NCBI GenBank assembly: GCA_030248135.1
Contig: JASANC010004087.1
Span: 124,001-188,000, forward strand
DNA from: Theristus sp. LFF4_11
Lineage: Eukaryota; Nematoda; Chromadorea; Monhysterida; Xyalidae
Length of the DNA: 64,000 nucleotides
Reading direction: 5' to 3'
Positions 34,301-46,818 of this stretch are shown piece after piece; position 1 is the first letter of the stretch; each line of letters begins with the position of its first letter. A program made the position numbers and the translations under genes. The notes beneath the pieces are model-generated. The model was not told the DNA's origin and did no database searches. It saw nothing but the letters and a program-made list of their open reading frames with translations.

Positions 34301-37300
34301 AATTTATTGGCTGTGGTCACGACACCGTACGGCCTGATCAGAAAATCTTCCACAAATTTTGAGGCGAAACTCAGAAAAAAACGAGACACGGACTGCTGTT
34401 GCACGCACGCACGTCTGAATGGCTGCAGCTGACGACACACCGCCCACAAACAATCCGCTTCATGTCCTTTCTAATCGTGCTTCTTTCTGTATTGAGAAAT
34501 TTTGCCACGATCCATTGTCAAGTTGGTAATGGACGTTTTTGCATTTTCCACTTAATGGAAATGGAAATCTGAACGAAACAAAGTGGAAATCAGTGTCGCA
34601 TTCTTGCATTGTGTCATCTGCGTGAGCATGTCAGCTCTTGTGAAGTGGCTTGTTCAAAAGGTTCTTGGTGCGTTCGAAATAGGCACGAAATGAAAGAACA
34701 CTATTTCAAGCACACATTGCTTGTCCACTTTGAAGGACCCACTCGAGTCACATGCATCCTGTGCTGTCAATGGGAGATGTGTGAGTGAGGATTTCACGTA
34801 CCCTGGAGACTGCGAAAACATTAAAAAGAGTACGGCCAAAGCGTTTTCACGTTTTCAAACGTTTGTACCTGATTTTATGCATGGTTTTAGCAGTCATACT
34901 TGTTGTACAGATGCGTTTACCAGAGCGCAAAAAGCGCTTCAACAATATCATGACAGACCATTTCAAAAATTATTATTTTGCTGTTTTTAAAAGTTAACAT
35001 GAACTGCCAAAATTATAAAAGTTTGTGTGCCGTGAACCACAGCAATTTTAAACACACTGCTTCAACAGTGACCCCCGATTTCTGCGATTTATTTTGAATT
35101 TGAATCATTTTCAATTTGTCGCCCGCGCTGTGCTTTTTCAAGGATGTGCAATCACTTTTTTGACCAGCCCAATCTTTTTGTTTTGTTGTGGTCGTCTTGC
35201 ACAATTGATCATAAATACATTTTGAAAGTGTATCATACAAACGTGTTTCACAATGACACTCTTGAGGGAGCACATAAATTATAATATATCCGATATATTC
35301 TCAATATTGCCGCACCACCGAAAACACAGATGCAGAAGATAAAACTTGCCCATCCCAGAGTCCGAAAATCACAACCTAAAAAAGGACATGTGCGTGTGCT
35401 TTCTGTATTGTAAGACGATTTTGTTGTGCACAGATTTTCATTTCCACTTGGGGCTGCGTCAAGAGCAATTTATTTTTGAACAATATCTGACTAAAAACAT
35501 ATGAGAAGATTGAGACACTCACATTATGTCGTGGTCATGCATGGTTAAAGGTTAGGATGCTAGGACTGAGAGTTGAAAATTGCTTGAGACACGCGTGGTC
35601 AAGGTGGCGCCAACTCAAGGGCGCGTATCACCACAAAAACCACGTTAACTGAGCTCTTTTTAAACGCACGTATAGTTTCAATTGGCGTACATATGGCGGC
35701 AATACAATGATATTAGACAAATGAATATTGACGTTTTTGCGGAACCGAAAACCACGGTGTGGCCACCTCAATAAAGCGTTTCAAGCTTCACGGAATCATT
35801 CAGAGAACCTCGATCAATGGCGCAGCTAGAAATTGTGCGGAAGGAACTCGCACAGTCAGCTCACACGTTTCACACAATGGCGCAGACTCTTCAAAGTTCC
35901 CTGAGTGCGCTTGATCAGAACTTCCCTTTTGCTTTTAAATTTGATGATAATGGCATGGCACTACATTCGTGTGCGGCAAGCCACTCCACTGAAACTCATA
36001 TTTACGATGAAGCCGGAAATAAATTTACAAGGTTTCCTTCCTACTACAAATGCACACAAAATGCATACTATTCGCTTTTCAAATACACCGACACCTTTGT
36101 GCGTACATACACCATCATGATGAGCTCATGTATGTGCATGTATGTCAGTCTGGTGTGCAGCGAGGAGTGACATATTTTTTTTCATCAGTTCGGCTTTTTT
36201 TCGCTATTTACTTATTTGTGACTGTAACATGTTGAAAAGTATGTGCTACGTCGTGAGCAACTTATTATTGACAGCTACACATTCGTGCATGCACGTACAA
36301 CAGCTGCACATCGCAAATAAGAGCAATAAATTTGTGTGCGTGTAAACACATTTCATTCACATGGTCAAGGTTGATTCGGCCACTTAATTGTCACAAATAA
36401 TCATTGGATTGAACGTGGTTTTTTTTAACTGTGTAGAAAGTAGAGGATGCTTTTGCTAAAAATAATGCAATTAGTGAACGGTGTGCAAGATGATTCTGTT
36501 GAGACTAAATCTGATACATGAACATGTACTAATGCAGTAATCATAACTGACCGTGAAACAACCCAAGTCACAAATAGCCTTGTTGCAAAGACCCAAATCG
36601 TCACTGATTATACTGATTATTTGTTGTGAGTCTCTTCTCTGCACAAAAGTTGAATAGAAAAGTTGAAGCAATACTGCATCTCAATACGTTTTGGATTTAT
36701 GTGTTCCCCTTGCATCCCATTGTAACCCAGTTGTACACATGTTTACATAGTTCAGCTATTGTGTTCTGAAAATAATAAAAGGAAAATTCCTGATTGAAAA
36801 GAAAACAAATATGCAAAAGTGCGGAGCGGATACACAACAAAATTCACATCGTATGAGGATGGCAACAAAAATCATGCCATTGAATACAAGATTTCCTTTC
36901 TCCTAATCGGTATGTCTCACGTTCTCTGAACAAACAAATTTTGATGTTCCAATCCTTGGCATCCTTTCCGTTTGATTTTCGTGATTTTTTCACAACCACA
37001 CTCGCGGTTTATGCAAACATGGAAAGCATAAAATCTTTGCGGTGTTTCATGTTTGCATTTTGCTCTACAAAGCTAACAGAGTCCACTTTTTAACAAAGAC
37101 AACCATTCAAAGAATGCCTAACATTCGCTAGACACATTCACACACAACACATCTCACGCTCAAACACATCAAACGTTTCAACTGAGAGATCAAGAGAGAG
37201 AGAAAAAATTGAAAAGCAGAACGGAAATCGCCACTAAGGCCCAGCTGTTTGCTGATGCACGGCTAACGCCCAAATCAAGCTTGATTAGAGAAGCTGCCGG

Positions 37301-40300
37301 TGTGCCCAATCGTATCAGATGAAATCATAGGTTATGCACCAAGGCATGTACGTGTCTATAATCGATCATGACCCGAATTGGCCCTTTACCGATTCTCAGA
37401 GAACCGCAGGTGTGAGTTTTTTCTATCGGTTGCCTGCCACCCTTCATGCTTTTTGGTATAAGTACCCAGATAGACATCTCGAAAATGGTCTGTTTTTTTT
37501 ATTCGGGTCTCTATATTTGTCGACGGACCATGATTATTTTACGCACATGAACGCTGCAAAGGTGCCGAGAGCTGTTTGACAACAGTGTTCATTCATGGAG
37601 GACAACAATAAAAAACAGGGCCGTTGCGGTCGTTGCGAATGTGTCCATTGTTCTGTCGTGCGTAGTTGTACGAGTATCGTTTTTTTTGCATTTTCTCTTG
37701 AAAAGTACCGCACTTGCATTTACACAGTTTTAGTGAAAACAACCGCCTCGGGATTATGCTCTTTATGAATACGAAAGTATTATTTACGGTTGTACGTGTC
37801 GGCACGCGCCCTGTGACACTCCTTGTGTGACGCTGTGCGTGCTTGTTGCAAGAAAGTATGAAATAGACAAAAATGAGCAAGCCACTCTCGAAAGCATCCG
37901 CATTCAACAAAAACACGCTAGCGATGGGCACAACAATTCTTGTCCCTGGAATTGTTTCCACATACACACACACGCACGATAGTCGGTTTTGTCATTGTTA
38001 ATTCATAACTGCACATGCACAAAGACAACATAATCGGCAGCGTGTTACTGTCACGGACTGTCGATTGTTTGCATCATCATAAAGTGCAGAATCATCAGCA
38101 ACAAAGTTCGCATGCATTCGACACGGCTCATTAACGATGCACAGCAGTTTTTCGCCGCTGAAGCCTCCCTCCGAAAGCTGTACCCCGCGCCAACAACTTT
38201 CATGTCGCCCAATAGTAAACATCAACTTTTCCATTATATACAGGGAGCAGCTGCAGGCACACGGGGTGGCATGAATGCTAATCGCGCAAAATATTCGAGA
38301 GCGCGAGACTGAAGAGGCGCCATGCTGACGCTGCTTATCTAATTGGACAACGGGTGTGTGTGTGCCGCTGAATTGGAGACAGTCACGGACATGCATCATA
38401 CATGTACATGTACACACACTGATAAACTGCCGCAAAAACACGCTGAATGATATGTGTTCTGCGTTGTGAGCCTCTACTGGCTGTACTTTACACCGGGGTG
38501 AAAAAAGCTGTTAGCTTCAACTCTCAATTTCCAGTTCTTCTTCGTGCTTTATGCTTCAGTTAAAACACATGTACATGTACATTGAACGTGTGTGTGCCGC
38601 CGCCATAAATCCATGTGTACCTTGCGTGTACATGTTTGCTATGCTGCAATATATTCAGTGACAGGAAAATGAAGATGCTAATTCACGCTGTGCAGCTCAG
38701 CCAGCTAACAACATTAGCTGAATATCACGTTAGGGTTTTTGCGGCGCGACAATATGGAAGGTACAATGTACACCAGTCTTGAATGGATGGCTAATTATTC
38801 CTGCCTCTGCCTGTGTACATGATTTTTTGCATAATTCCCGGTGTTCAGGGTTTTTTATTTGAGTAATAAAGTTCCACTTGTTCAACCAGGAAAGTCCTGC
38901 ACAACAACTTCCCAAATCTTTTATTCCGCCCAAAAACTGACAACAAAAAGGAATCCAGAATTCCGAACGTATCTAGCGCACATTCATAGGTAGCCTCTTG
39001 AGAGGCCACTCAACTTTGCGGTCAAGTTGTGATTTTGCACGACTCAAAATGAAACAAACTTGACACGTTGCTGTAACACGAGAAACAAACAAACAAACAC
39101 TTCTCAACATGAATCAACTTTTCCACATCCAAACACCTCCAGTTTTTCACTCGTGTGGACGCCCTGCAGTTCAGTAGTGTTCTAGTTTTAAATACACAAA
39201 AGCCAGATTTTTGCACTTGTATTTCGGTGTGTGGTGTACACAAAACTGAATGCACAAGCTGTAGTATGTTTGTAAGCCGTGAAAAGTGTGTGTAGCCAAA
39301 TTCTATAGAAATTCGCTCAAAAATAAACACCCATCCATTCTTGCGTGCAGACCGCGAAGACACAAACAAACAGTTTTGCGGTCAGTATGTTTGCAATATG
39401 TCAACAGAGTAGCACACAAAGGTCAGCAGTATGTCTGGATGCTCAAATGTGTGTCATAATTTGAATGTACATATTTATTATTCACACGTGACGAAGCAGC
39501 AAAAGTGCGCAAAGCGATCAACATGTGTTGAAAATGCAAAAAGCATACACACTGACATGTCGCCATGTCTCAGATACATGCAACCGCAGAGAGACATACT
39601 TTCACACATCCTGGCCATATGCTACAAACACACGCATTCGCTGCTGATTTGTTGATTCGTACATCAATTACGGCACCATTGACGTGAAATAAACAAAAAT
39701 AATGTCGTCATGAATTAATATCAAAAGCCCAAAACAGTTGCAAAAACGCCCAAAATTGCGTCGGCTGCTTACCGAGCTGCAGTTGAGATCGTGTTTGCAC
39801 ATGCTGATGATGCTGTGCTTCAGCTGACGGCGGCGCACACCTTGGGCCTGCAATGCAAACACACACATTCAATAGGTTGTATAATGTTTCATGGTAATTG
39901 TGACGTATCACTCTTCACAGATGCTTCAAAAAACCTACTACACCCGAACCCTCAAAAGGCTAACCGAAAAAATGCATTTTCGAAATCATATGGTGTCCCA
40001 CCGGCTCCAGTGACCGTAAAAGCTGATTAGCAATGAGCGGTCAAAGCGGGCACTTTTGTTTCAGTGCTTCTTCAAGCTACACTAAGCAATCAAGATGTGG
40101 CTTTTTTATTGTTTTCACTATATGACTGAGACTGATCCTGTAATTATGAGCCCATCAAGCATAAATATTTTTACAATACGACGAAACGTTGCGTGATTTG
40201 TTACGCCGCATCCTATTTTTACGGTGCTTGTCGGTATGCGCTTTTTGCGGCATTTCATCGGAATATTTCATGGTCTATGAATCAGAAACAATTGCAAGTG

Positions 40301-43300
40301 CAAGCTACTGAAAAAATCTGTGCAGTTTCAGGCGCCGCCGTTTCACCATCCAAGAACTCCAATGTGCAACTCGTTGATGAAAAAACTATCACAACAATTC
40401 TGCACGCATTTTTTGACACAATTTCCGTTAATCCGTTGTGGACAAAATCTCGTCTATACCTGGGTCGAGTGGCGATCATGCACCGAGACTTTTTATTTTT
40501 TTGTGTTCAAAGGTTTTAAGAATGGTGCAACTTGTGAGTGGGTCCCTCTATGAATCGCTTTCCAAAAAATGGACGCCTTTCGTGACGCGACTCACAAACA
40601 TTTTACAATGCGCACGTGAAAGCGCGCACGAACACTTATCGGAAAACACAATCTTTTATGTAGACAAAAAACCGTAAAAACCATCTCAAGTTGAGAGCGC
40701 GAGGGTTCCACTCCATTTACGGAAGAACCACTCGAGTGACGTGCTGATATGCTCCACATTGTACGTCGTAATGTGCTGCGAACAAGCGATTTGGCGCTGA
40801 TAACGACGCCACAGGGGTGCTGTTATGCAGACCATGACCCCACGCCCACCAGCAAATCTTGATTGCCACAATTCTTGTTTTTGCCACGCCATTTTTTATT
40901 GTGTTGCATAATGTTGTTGCCAAAGTCGAGAACGAAACAAGAACTTCATATTTCCAGCGCCGTCGGCAAGAAAACGAACACCGAAGAAACAAGCAAACAA
41001 TTGGCGCGACCTGCGCACGTAACCAAGCACACTACATGAGACAGACTATCGAATGCACCAGTTGATTGATGGTTTCGGGTCGGGTCTGTTGAGTTCACAG
41101 CTACGATATGTGGCACGCTGATATTGAGACAAAATGTATGACAGAAGTCGCTGATAACACGGCGTTTGTCCCCAAATTGTGACGGAGTTTGGAGCAAGTG
41201 CACTGTTGCCCAAGTGACTACGATTGCCACAGTCGGAACTGCTGAGATTGCAGCATTTTATGGATTGCCTTGTGACGCACTATCGAAGTGACAATGGCAG
41301 TGGACAATCGATCAGTCGCTGCACTTGAAAATGAAACAGATGTCTGTGTCGCAACATTCCACTAAACGCCCTCGACATTTTCTGTGAACCAGGAAAACAA
41401 GGGTGCACGTGGTGGGGGCACACTGATTTTGGTCCCTGTGTGTGTGATGATTGAAATTGCTGTGGTCACTTGAAAACGTTTTCACATATTTGCAATTGCA
41501 ACCGAGCAGGCATTGGTATTTACTGACCACAACAATGACACTCTAATAAATAATAATCCACATGATGTACAAAGCCTGAAGGACATTGCACTCTGTAGCT
41601 GGCTGTTGCACGATTACAATTGTGAACAACGATTTTTCCACACCTTTTCCCCATTATTCCAGCCAGTGCTAATTACACTATCCAACACCAACATTTACCT
41701 GACCCACCTGTCCGGTGCAACCTGTTTACCGCTTGTGAGGCTCAATTTCCGAAACGCTAGTAAGATTTTGGTGGACTGACAAAGCCATCACAAACCAAAG
41801 AAGAAACGGTAAAAGTTGGTCTTTGTTCTAACCAAGAACAATTGTACAATGTAGCTTTCATAACGCCGATGATTGATAGTTTGAACTGAATGAACCCCGC
41901 TGACCCACACACGAATGACTACAAACTTGACAATTGTTGTTGTTCGTTTTGTGACCAATGCAACAAATGTGCCACAAAACAAGAGCACATCAATAACGAC
42001 TGCAAATCAGAGTAGCCAACCGCCAAATTAACCGGTACTCTTTTGTCAATGATTGTTTGGCCACCTAAATGGAGCGAGCCAGTTTTATTGCCCCCACCAA
42101 CAATAACAACAAACAACGTCATTACCAACTGAGACATTGTTCAGTCACTCACAAAGGTATAGATGAGCAGACAGTTGTTCCGCGGAGAGCGAACTACGGA
42201 ATAAAGAAAAGCGCCCTGTGGCTTAAAATCACTTTCAAGCGCCGCCACCGATCAAAAGATAGGCAAGCTTTTAATCGTGAGCGACTTCATCAGCTAACGA
42301 TTATAAGCCTGTGTCAGGCACCCACAGTTGCCTGCATCTGCATCATCATAATGCCAACTTGCAGCAAGATACCACGCACGAAATAAACAACAACATTTTT
42401 CCAACTGATGACTTTTAATGGGAGTCAGTTGTTGCTGCGGAAGAGTGGTCTACTCTGAAGATCATTATCGCCAGGCACGCACGGCACTTCCCGCAGTCCC
42501 GTCGATTAAGTTGTCTCACAAATGTTGTTTTTTGCCCTCGGTAAAAGCTGAATTTACAGCGGGTGTGGGTGGTTTGGTGTGGCTCAAAACGTTTTGAAAT
42601 ATATATTATCGCTGATGAGCTAGAAAAAATGGGCGGCTGCCACGCTGTTTTCGATGCTGTGAAAGTTGATATTCGCTGTCACGGCCTGACAGACGGCTGC
42701 AAAACGACTGACACCGTGAACAGTAACAACTCGACAATTGAATGGCTGTGTTACTATGTACGTAGATACTACTGCTCTGTCGCCTCGCTGGAGCCAACCG
42801 TTCCAGATTTTTATTGTTGCTCAAATGATGGGCTTACGGTCAGTCGTTGTGCTCAAGCACAGACCTCGCCGAGAAGTGTATAGCGCCTGAAAATTGTCGG
42901 CTCTCAATCAAAAAGCGCTCGTATCGTTTCGATCACGATTGTTATTGCCAATGTTATGATACGGACTTTTTGTTATATGGACGATTTTTACTTTCCGTGT
43001 TTGAAAAACCGATATATCGAAATTTCAACAATGCGCGTAGTCGAAACATGGACTGGTTTTATGAGCAGGGCTGACGCAGAGGGGCGGCAAACAGACACGG
43101 CAGCGGCAATAAAAATGGGCAGAGTTTGGAAAAAAACACTGTTCCTAATGGAGAGTTCGATCGTTTTGAAAACGTTAATTATGAGCACCATTAAAATCAC
43201 ATTTCGGCATGGCTATTGAAATTTTTGTTTGCGTCGTGAATTTTGAAATCCGATACACCCGGGGTTGTCCTGGCATTCTGTGGCCATGCCGTTTTTTAGT

Positions 43301-43986
43301 AAAATGATAAAAAATATAGAATCTTCAATAAAACGACCGACCGAGAGAAATGAAACCAGCGTTTTTTCAACACTGGAGATCTGATCTGGTCCGTTCGGGT
43401 GGAAATAATTCAAATGTGCTGCTGTAACATAATAAACACAGCACAACCGAGAAATCGTCGATCAAAAAATGTCTTGATAAACGCGCGATTCGGCTGTAGG
43501 AGTGTCACGAAAGTAAGAAGAACGTAAAAATCCGTTTTATGAACGGGCGGCCCCGTTTTTATCAGGATTACGGTTGAAAAAAGGAAAGCAGACGAGCGCC
43601 GCAGATTGCAGCTGCTGATTACGCGCTTTATGGTGGCATGAAGGACAGCACCAGTTTTAATGACCACACCAAAAAGACACGGACGACACGAACCGACAGT
43701 CGAATAACGCAAACAAAGAACAAACAAACATTTCCGACCTTGATCTTTTTGAAACAAACTACTAAAAAGTTATGACCCCGCTGTCGAAAAAAATATAACT
43801 CAATAATGTGTGAAGACTCACCAGTGATTGCGTTTCAAAGTCGGCCAAACATTTTGCCTGGCATCGTGCACTGAGTAATTCGTTTTGAGCAGTGGACAGA
43901 TGAAGCAGGGTGAAAGTGACGATTGAAAACACAACTGAACGTCTGATGGTTGACGTGCACCAGCCGGTGTCGTGTAGAATTAGCAT
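28366..43986 (-). CDS. kal-1: Anosmin-1 / KAL-1 homologue (WAP and fibronectin type III protein)
   Basis: Extracellular-matrix protein that in animals binds heparan sulfate and affects neurite branching and cell migration. Fourteen minus-strand exons sum in frame to 814 aa: 43986-43822, 39847-39773, 33186-33124, 31961-31854, 31497-31363, 31134-30973, 30885-30753, 30650-30523, 30448-29911, 29821-29706, 29637-29466, 29359-29097, 28924-28780 and 28607-28366. Order: signal peptide (SVVFSIVTFTLLHLSTAQ), Cys-rich region (ARCQAKCLAD; MCKHDLNCSS/CAKPCREPF), a Cys-containing exon (CYRSCQFMKEIYMYKPGKC), WAP core QKCCPNGCGRSC at about 138-175, then four FnIII-like modules (YIVQWRWGV; YYQFRVAAVNQYGSAGF; VVQVQAISSVGVGS). 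It is longer than human anosmin-1 (680 aa), partly from a Thr/Pro-rich linker before the third module. The C-terminus is hydrophobic (LAVAFTFIAILLS), like a GPI signal or membrane anchor. Introns 1 and 2 are 4.0 and 6.6 kb. Confidence 0.94.
33187..39772 (-). other. Large intron 2 of kal-1; nothing else supported
   Basis: The 6,586-bp intron separates exons that rejoin as NCSS/CAKPC in phase 0. Scattered ORFs inside (for example 35817-36170 on the plus strand, starting MAQLEIVRKELAQSAH) have no motifs I recognise. No poly-G, SINE or foldback sequences are seen. Its length would accommodate regulatory elements, but none can be named from sequence alone. Confidence 0.55.
39848..43821 (-). other. 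Large intron 1 of kal-1; nothing else supported
   Basis: This 3,974-bp intron lies between the signal-peptide exon and the first Cys-rich continuation. No gene, RNA or mobile element is recognised within it. Confidence 0.55.
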
Positions 43987-46818
43987 TATGATTGTTGCAA
44001 TAAGTTCAACTGAGCGGCGAACTGATAAATGCTGCTACTAGATGCGAGTTTGTGACGGCAACAACGGTACAATATCAAATAGTAACGAAATGTAGTTGCA
44101 TTTTTTATGTTTGCTTTTTTCTGGAAGAAAAATCGGGCTAAATAAACGTGTGTACACCAAAAAAAGGAATGAAATGTCTTGACAGAGACTCCCACGAAAT
44201 GCTGCACATGTGTACGTTTTTTGGTCATTTAGCGGGAAAAAATGGTGCGCTTCAACAGGAGAGATTGTGATCAGTGGAAAAATGTGCAGCAGCAGCCGAA
44301 CTGTGCGCTCTTTTAGACACGATTATGGGCATATTTTACGCGTGTTATGAAAAATAAAATAACACCAGCGCAGTTAACTACAGCCGTGCAGCCAGAAAGA
44401 ATGTCAGTAATCGTAAAATAACAAGTAAATAGTAATACACAATAGCAACAAACAACAAACAAACAATTTGACTCTTATTGAAAATAAATGCAAATAAACG
44501 TGAATGCAGCATCATGCAGCTGACGCATGGCGGCGCCAAGACTGAGCGCAGTCAAGGCGAAACTCAACGTCAACAGCAGTAATGATAAACGATTAGTGTT
44601 TTTTAAAGATCAGACTCTCAGAAATTTAGAACAGAAAAAACCCAAAAAAAACTTTTTTCAGCAAGCCTGAAAGATGTTCAAAGACCGGAACCGCATGCGT
44701 GTGCGCGCCAGATGTTGATAGAAGACATGACAGTCACTCTCACACCACCTCTCAACAGCAGGTAACATTCAGTCAGCATGTGCTGTGATTACGCATGAAA
44801 AAAAATGTAAATTGCTGAGATAAAAGCGGTATAAGGACAGACAGGTTGGAATGACTTGAGTAACACAGCAGACAGAATAGCCGTCCCTCAGAAGGCGGAG
44901 TTACCAAAGACGACAGCGATCATGGCGCTCGCTGCGGGCGCCTGTCAAAACAGCCAGTCGGAGGATTACGCATAGAAATGTGCAATAAATAAATCGAAGG
45001 TCACCGAAAACCGAACAACGTCAGATGCAATTGAATGCTTTTCGAATACAGTTTATTATCATCGTATCAACACATTAATGGCAGTGTGTGTCTCAATCTG
45101 TGGCATTATGTGAACACAGAGCGTGTAATTGCGTGTTGGAGCGGTTTTCATGCACATGTGCGTATATGCATAAAACTGCGCAAACATGAGCACGCTGATT
45201 GGCTGGATAACGCTGGTATGACCAATCATCAGGTAACTTCGATCGAACAGTCAACGTTAAGTGAATGTGTTCGCTTGCAGAGATGCGCCACCACCATGCA
45301 AGGCAAGTCACTGAACAAATTACCATATACGCAGTCGGTCATGTTGCAGTTGACATCTTCTTCATTTCGCATTAGAGACTTTCGTGTCCAATAATCTGCT
45401 CGGTTTGGAACAGGTTTTGCGTCAAACTGCAGTCACTGTTTCCCCCCAACGTCGTTGACAGTTTCGACGTGCACATCAACAGAGACACACAGTCACGCTG
45501 GTTAATTGATGCGCCGTCTAATGAGCATGCAAAATCGTATCATGCTCAAAAACGCAGTGTGTGCCGATGCAACGCACAATTTTGCACAGTTTCTAATATC
45601 AATTCCAATGTGTACGCGGATATGTGAAAAAAAGTTTTACGACACGCAGTTGCACAAAATGGACTACGGTGTGTGTACAAGTAACAGGCGTGCAAAAAAC
45701 CGATGGTGTAGCAATTGCTCGAGCTGGTCACAGTAAATTACGGCTCATTGAAATGACGAAGAGTGGAGACAAAAAAATCTAAAATCAGAGAAACACTGAA
45801 AAGCAGACGGCCTTGGTGGGCGAATTGTCAATGACTGTGATCACGAGTTTCGAATGTCTTAATGTGCACATTTTTTGTGCGAAAAAAATCGTAACCAGTC
45901 CGCGCGGTACGACGGTGTGGCGGCGATGTACTAATACCATCTCGATTTCGACACCGGTAATTAATGAGACTGAGATCTTCAGAATGTGCGCTATAATTCA
46001 TTGAATGTCCATCCAACCGAACGTAATGCTGTCAATCGCGAACGATGTTCACATGTGGTGTGTGTAGTTCAATGAAGTTACAGTCAGATTCACAACGATT
46101 ATACCAATATACCTTGCATGTGTCAGTGCAGCGTTTGATGGACGTCCGAATGGAACGGGCGTTGACAGTTTGCTGCTATTTGGCAGAAAGTTGTAAAAAT
46201 TCGGATCAAAGTTGTAAAATAACTGCGTAATTTTTCTGAAACAATACCAGCAAAGCAAAACAATGCACAAGAGAGACGACGCAGTTATTGGCGAGGCGAC
46301 TTTAATGATGTCGTTTCATGCAACAATAATGCCCGTGGTCACAAACAATATTTATGGCAGTACGCGCGCGCGGTGCGGGCATTCAGTTTCGGGCGTTGTG
46401 AAAACTGCCATGACATGTGGTGGCAGATTGCGTATCTGCACAGCCGCTGACCAGATGCACGAGCGCGTGTGCGTTTACGACCACCCACGTTGCGAGCGTC
46501 TTCAAACTACTCACCTGAACGCTACCTCTTTCATTTCCATGTCTGCCTGCCCACGATGTCGAGAATGTGGCGCGATGATTGCTTTCAATCGTGTTACACC
46601 TGTTTCCGTCTCAACAACTGACAGATTTGTCATGTACTGCATTAGCTTGTACTTTTTTTTATTTTGTCAATATTCCAAAAAGTGCAAGCGACTACAGACG
46701 TAATCGGCCCGTGAACGCGGCAATTCTGTAAACGCAGACACTCAAACATGGAAATATTTCACAGACGTCGTATTCAACAGATCACAGATTTGTGCAGCTA
46801 TGTTCATTTTAGTTCAAC
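43987..46818. other. Intergenic region and unresolved 3' end of secreted paralogue 1
   Basis: The kal-1 promoter should lie near 44 kb. At the other side, paralogue 1 needs at least one more exon below 46819, because its last clear exon ends in phase 1. A minus-strand candidate begins after TTTACAG near 46725 (QLPRSRADYVCSRLH...) but does not resemble the last exon of paralogue 2, so I do not assign it. Confidence 0.4.

Noticed and set aside
35817..36170. Plus-strand ORF of 117 aa within kal-1 intron 2
   Set aside because: It starts plausibly (MAQLEIVRKELAQ) but has no recognised domain and no flanking exon signals. An ORF of this length is expected by chance in a 6.6-kb intron.
43987..46818. 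A minus-strand twelfth exon of paralogue 1 near 46.7 kb
   Set aside because: A TTTACAG acceptor and a short open frame exist, but there is no similarity to the CPEKSTEC/proline-rich last exon of paralogue 2, so the end is left open.
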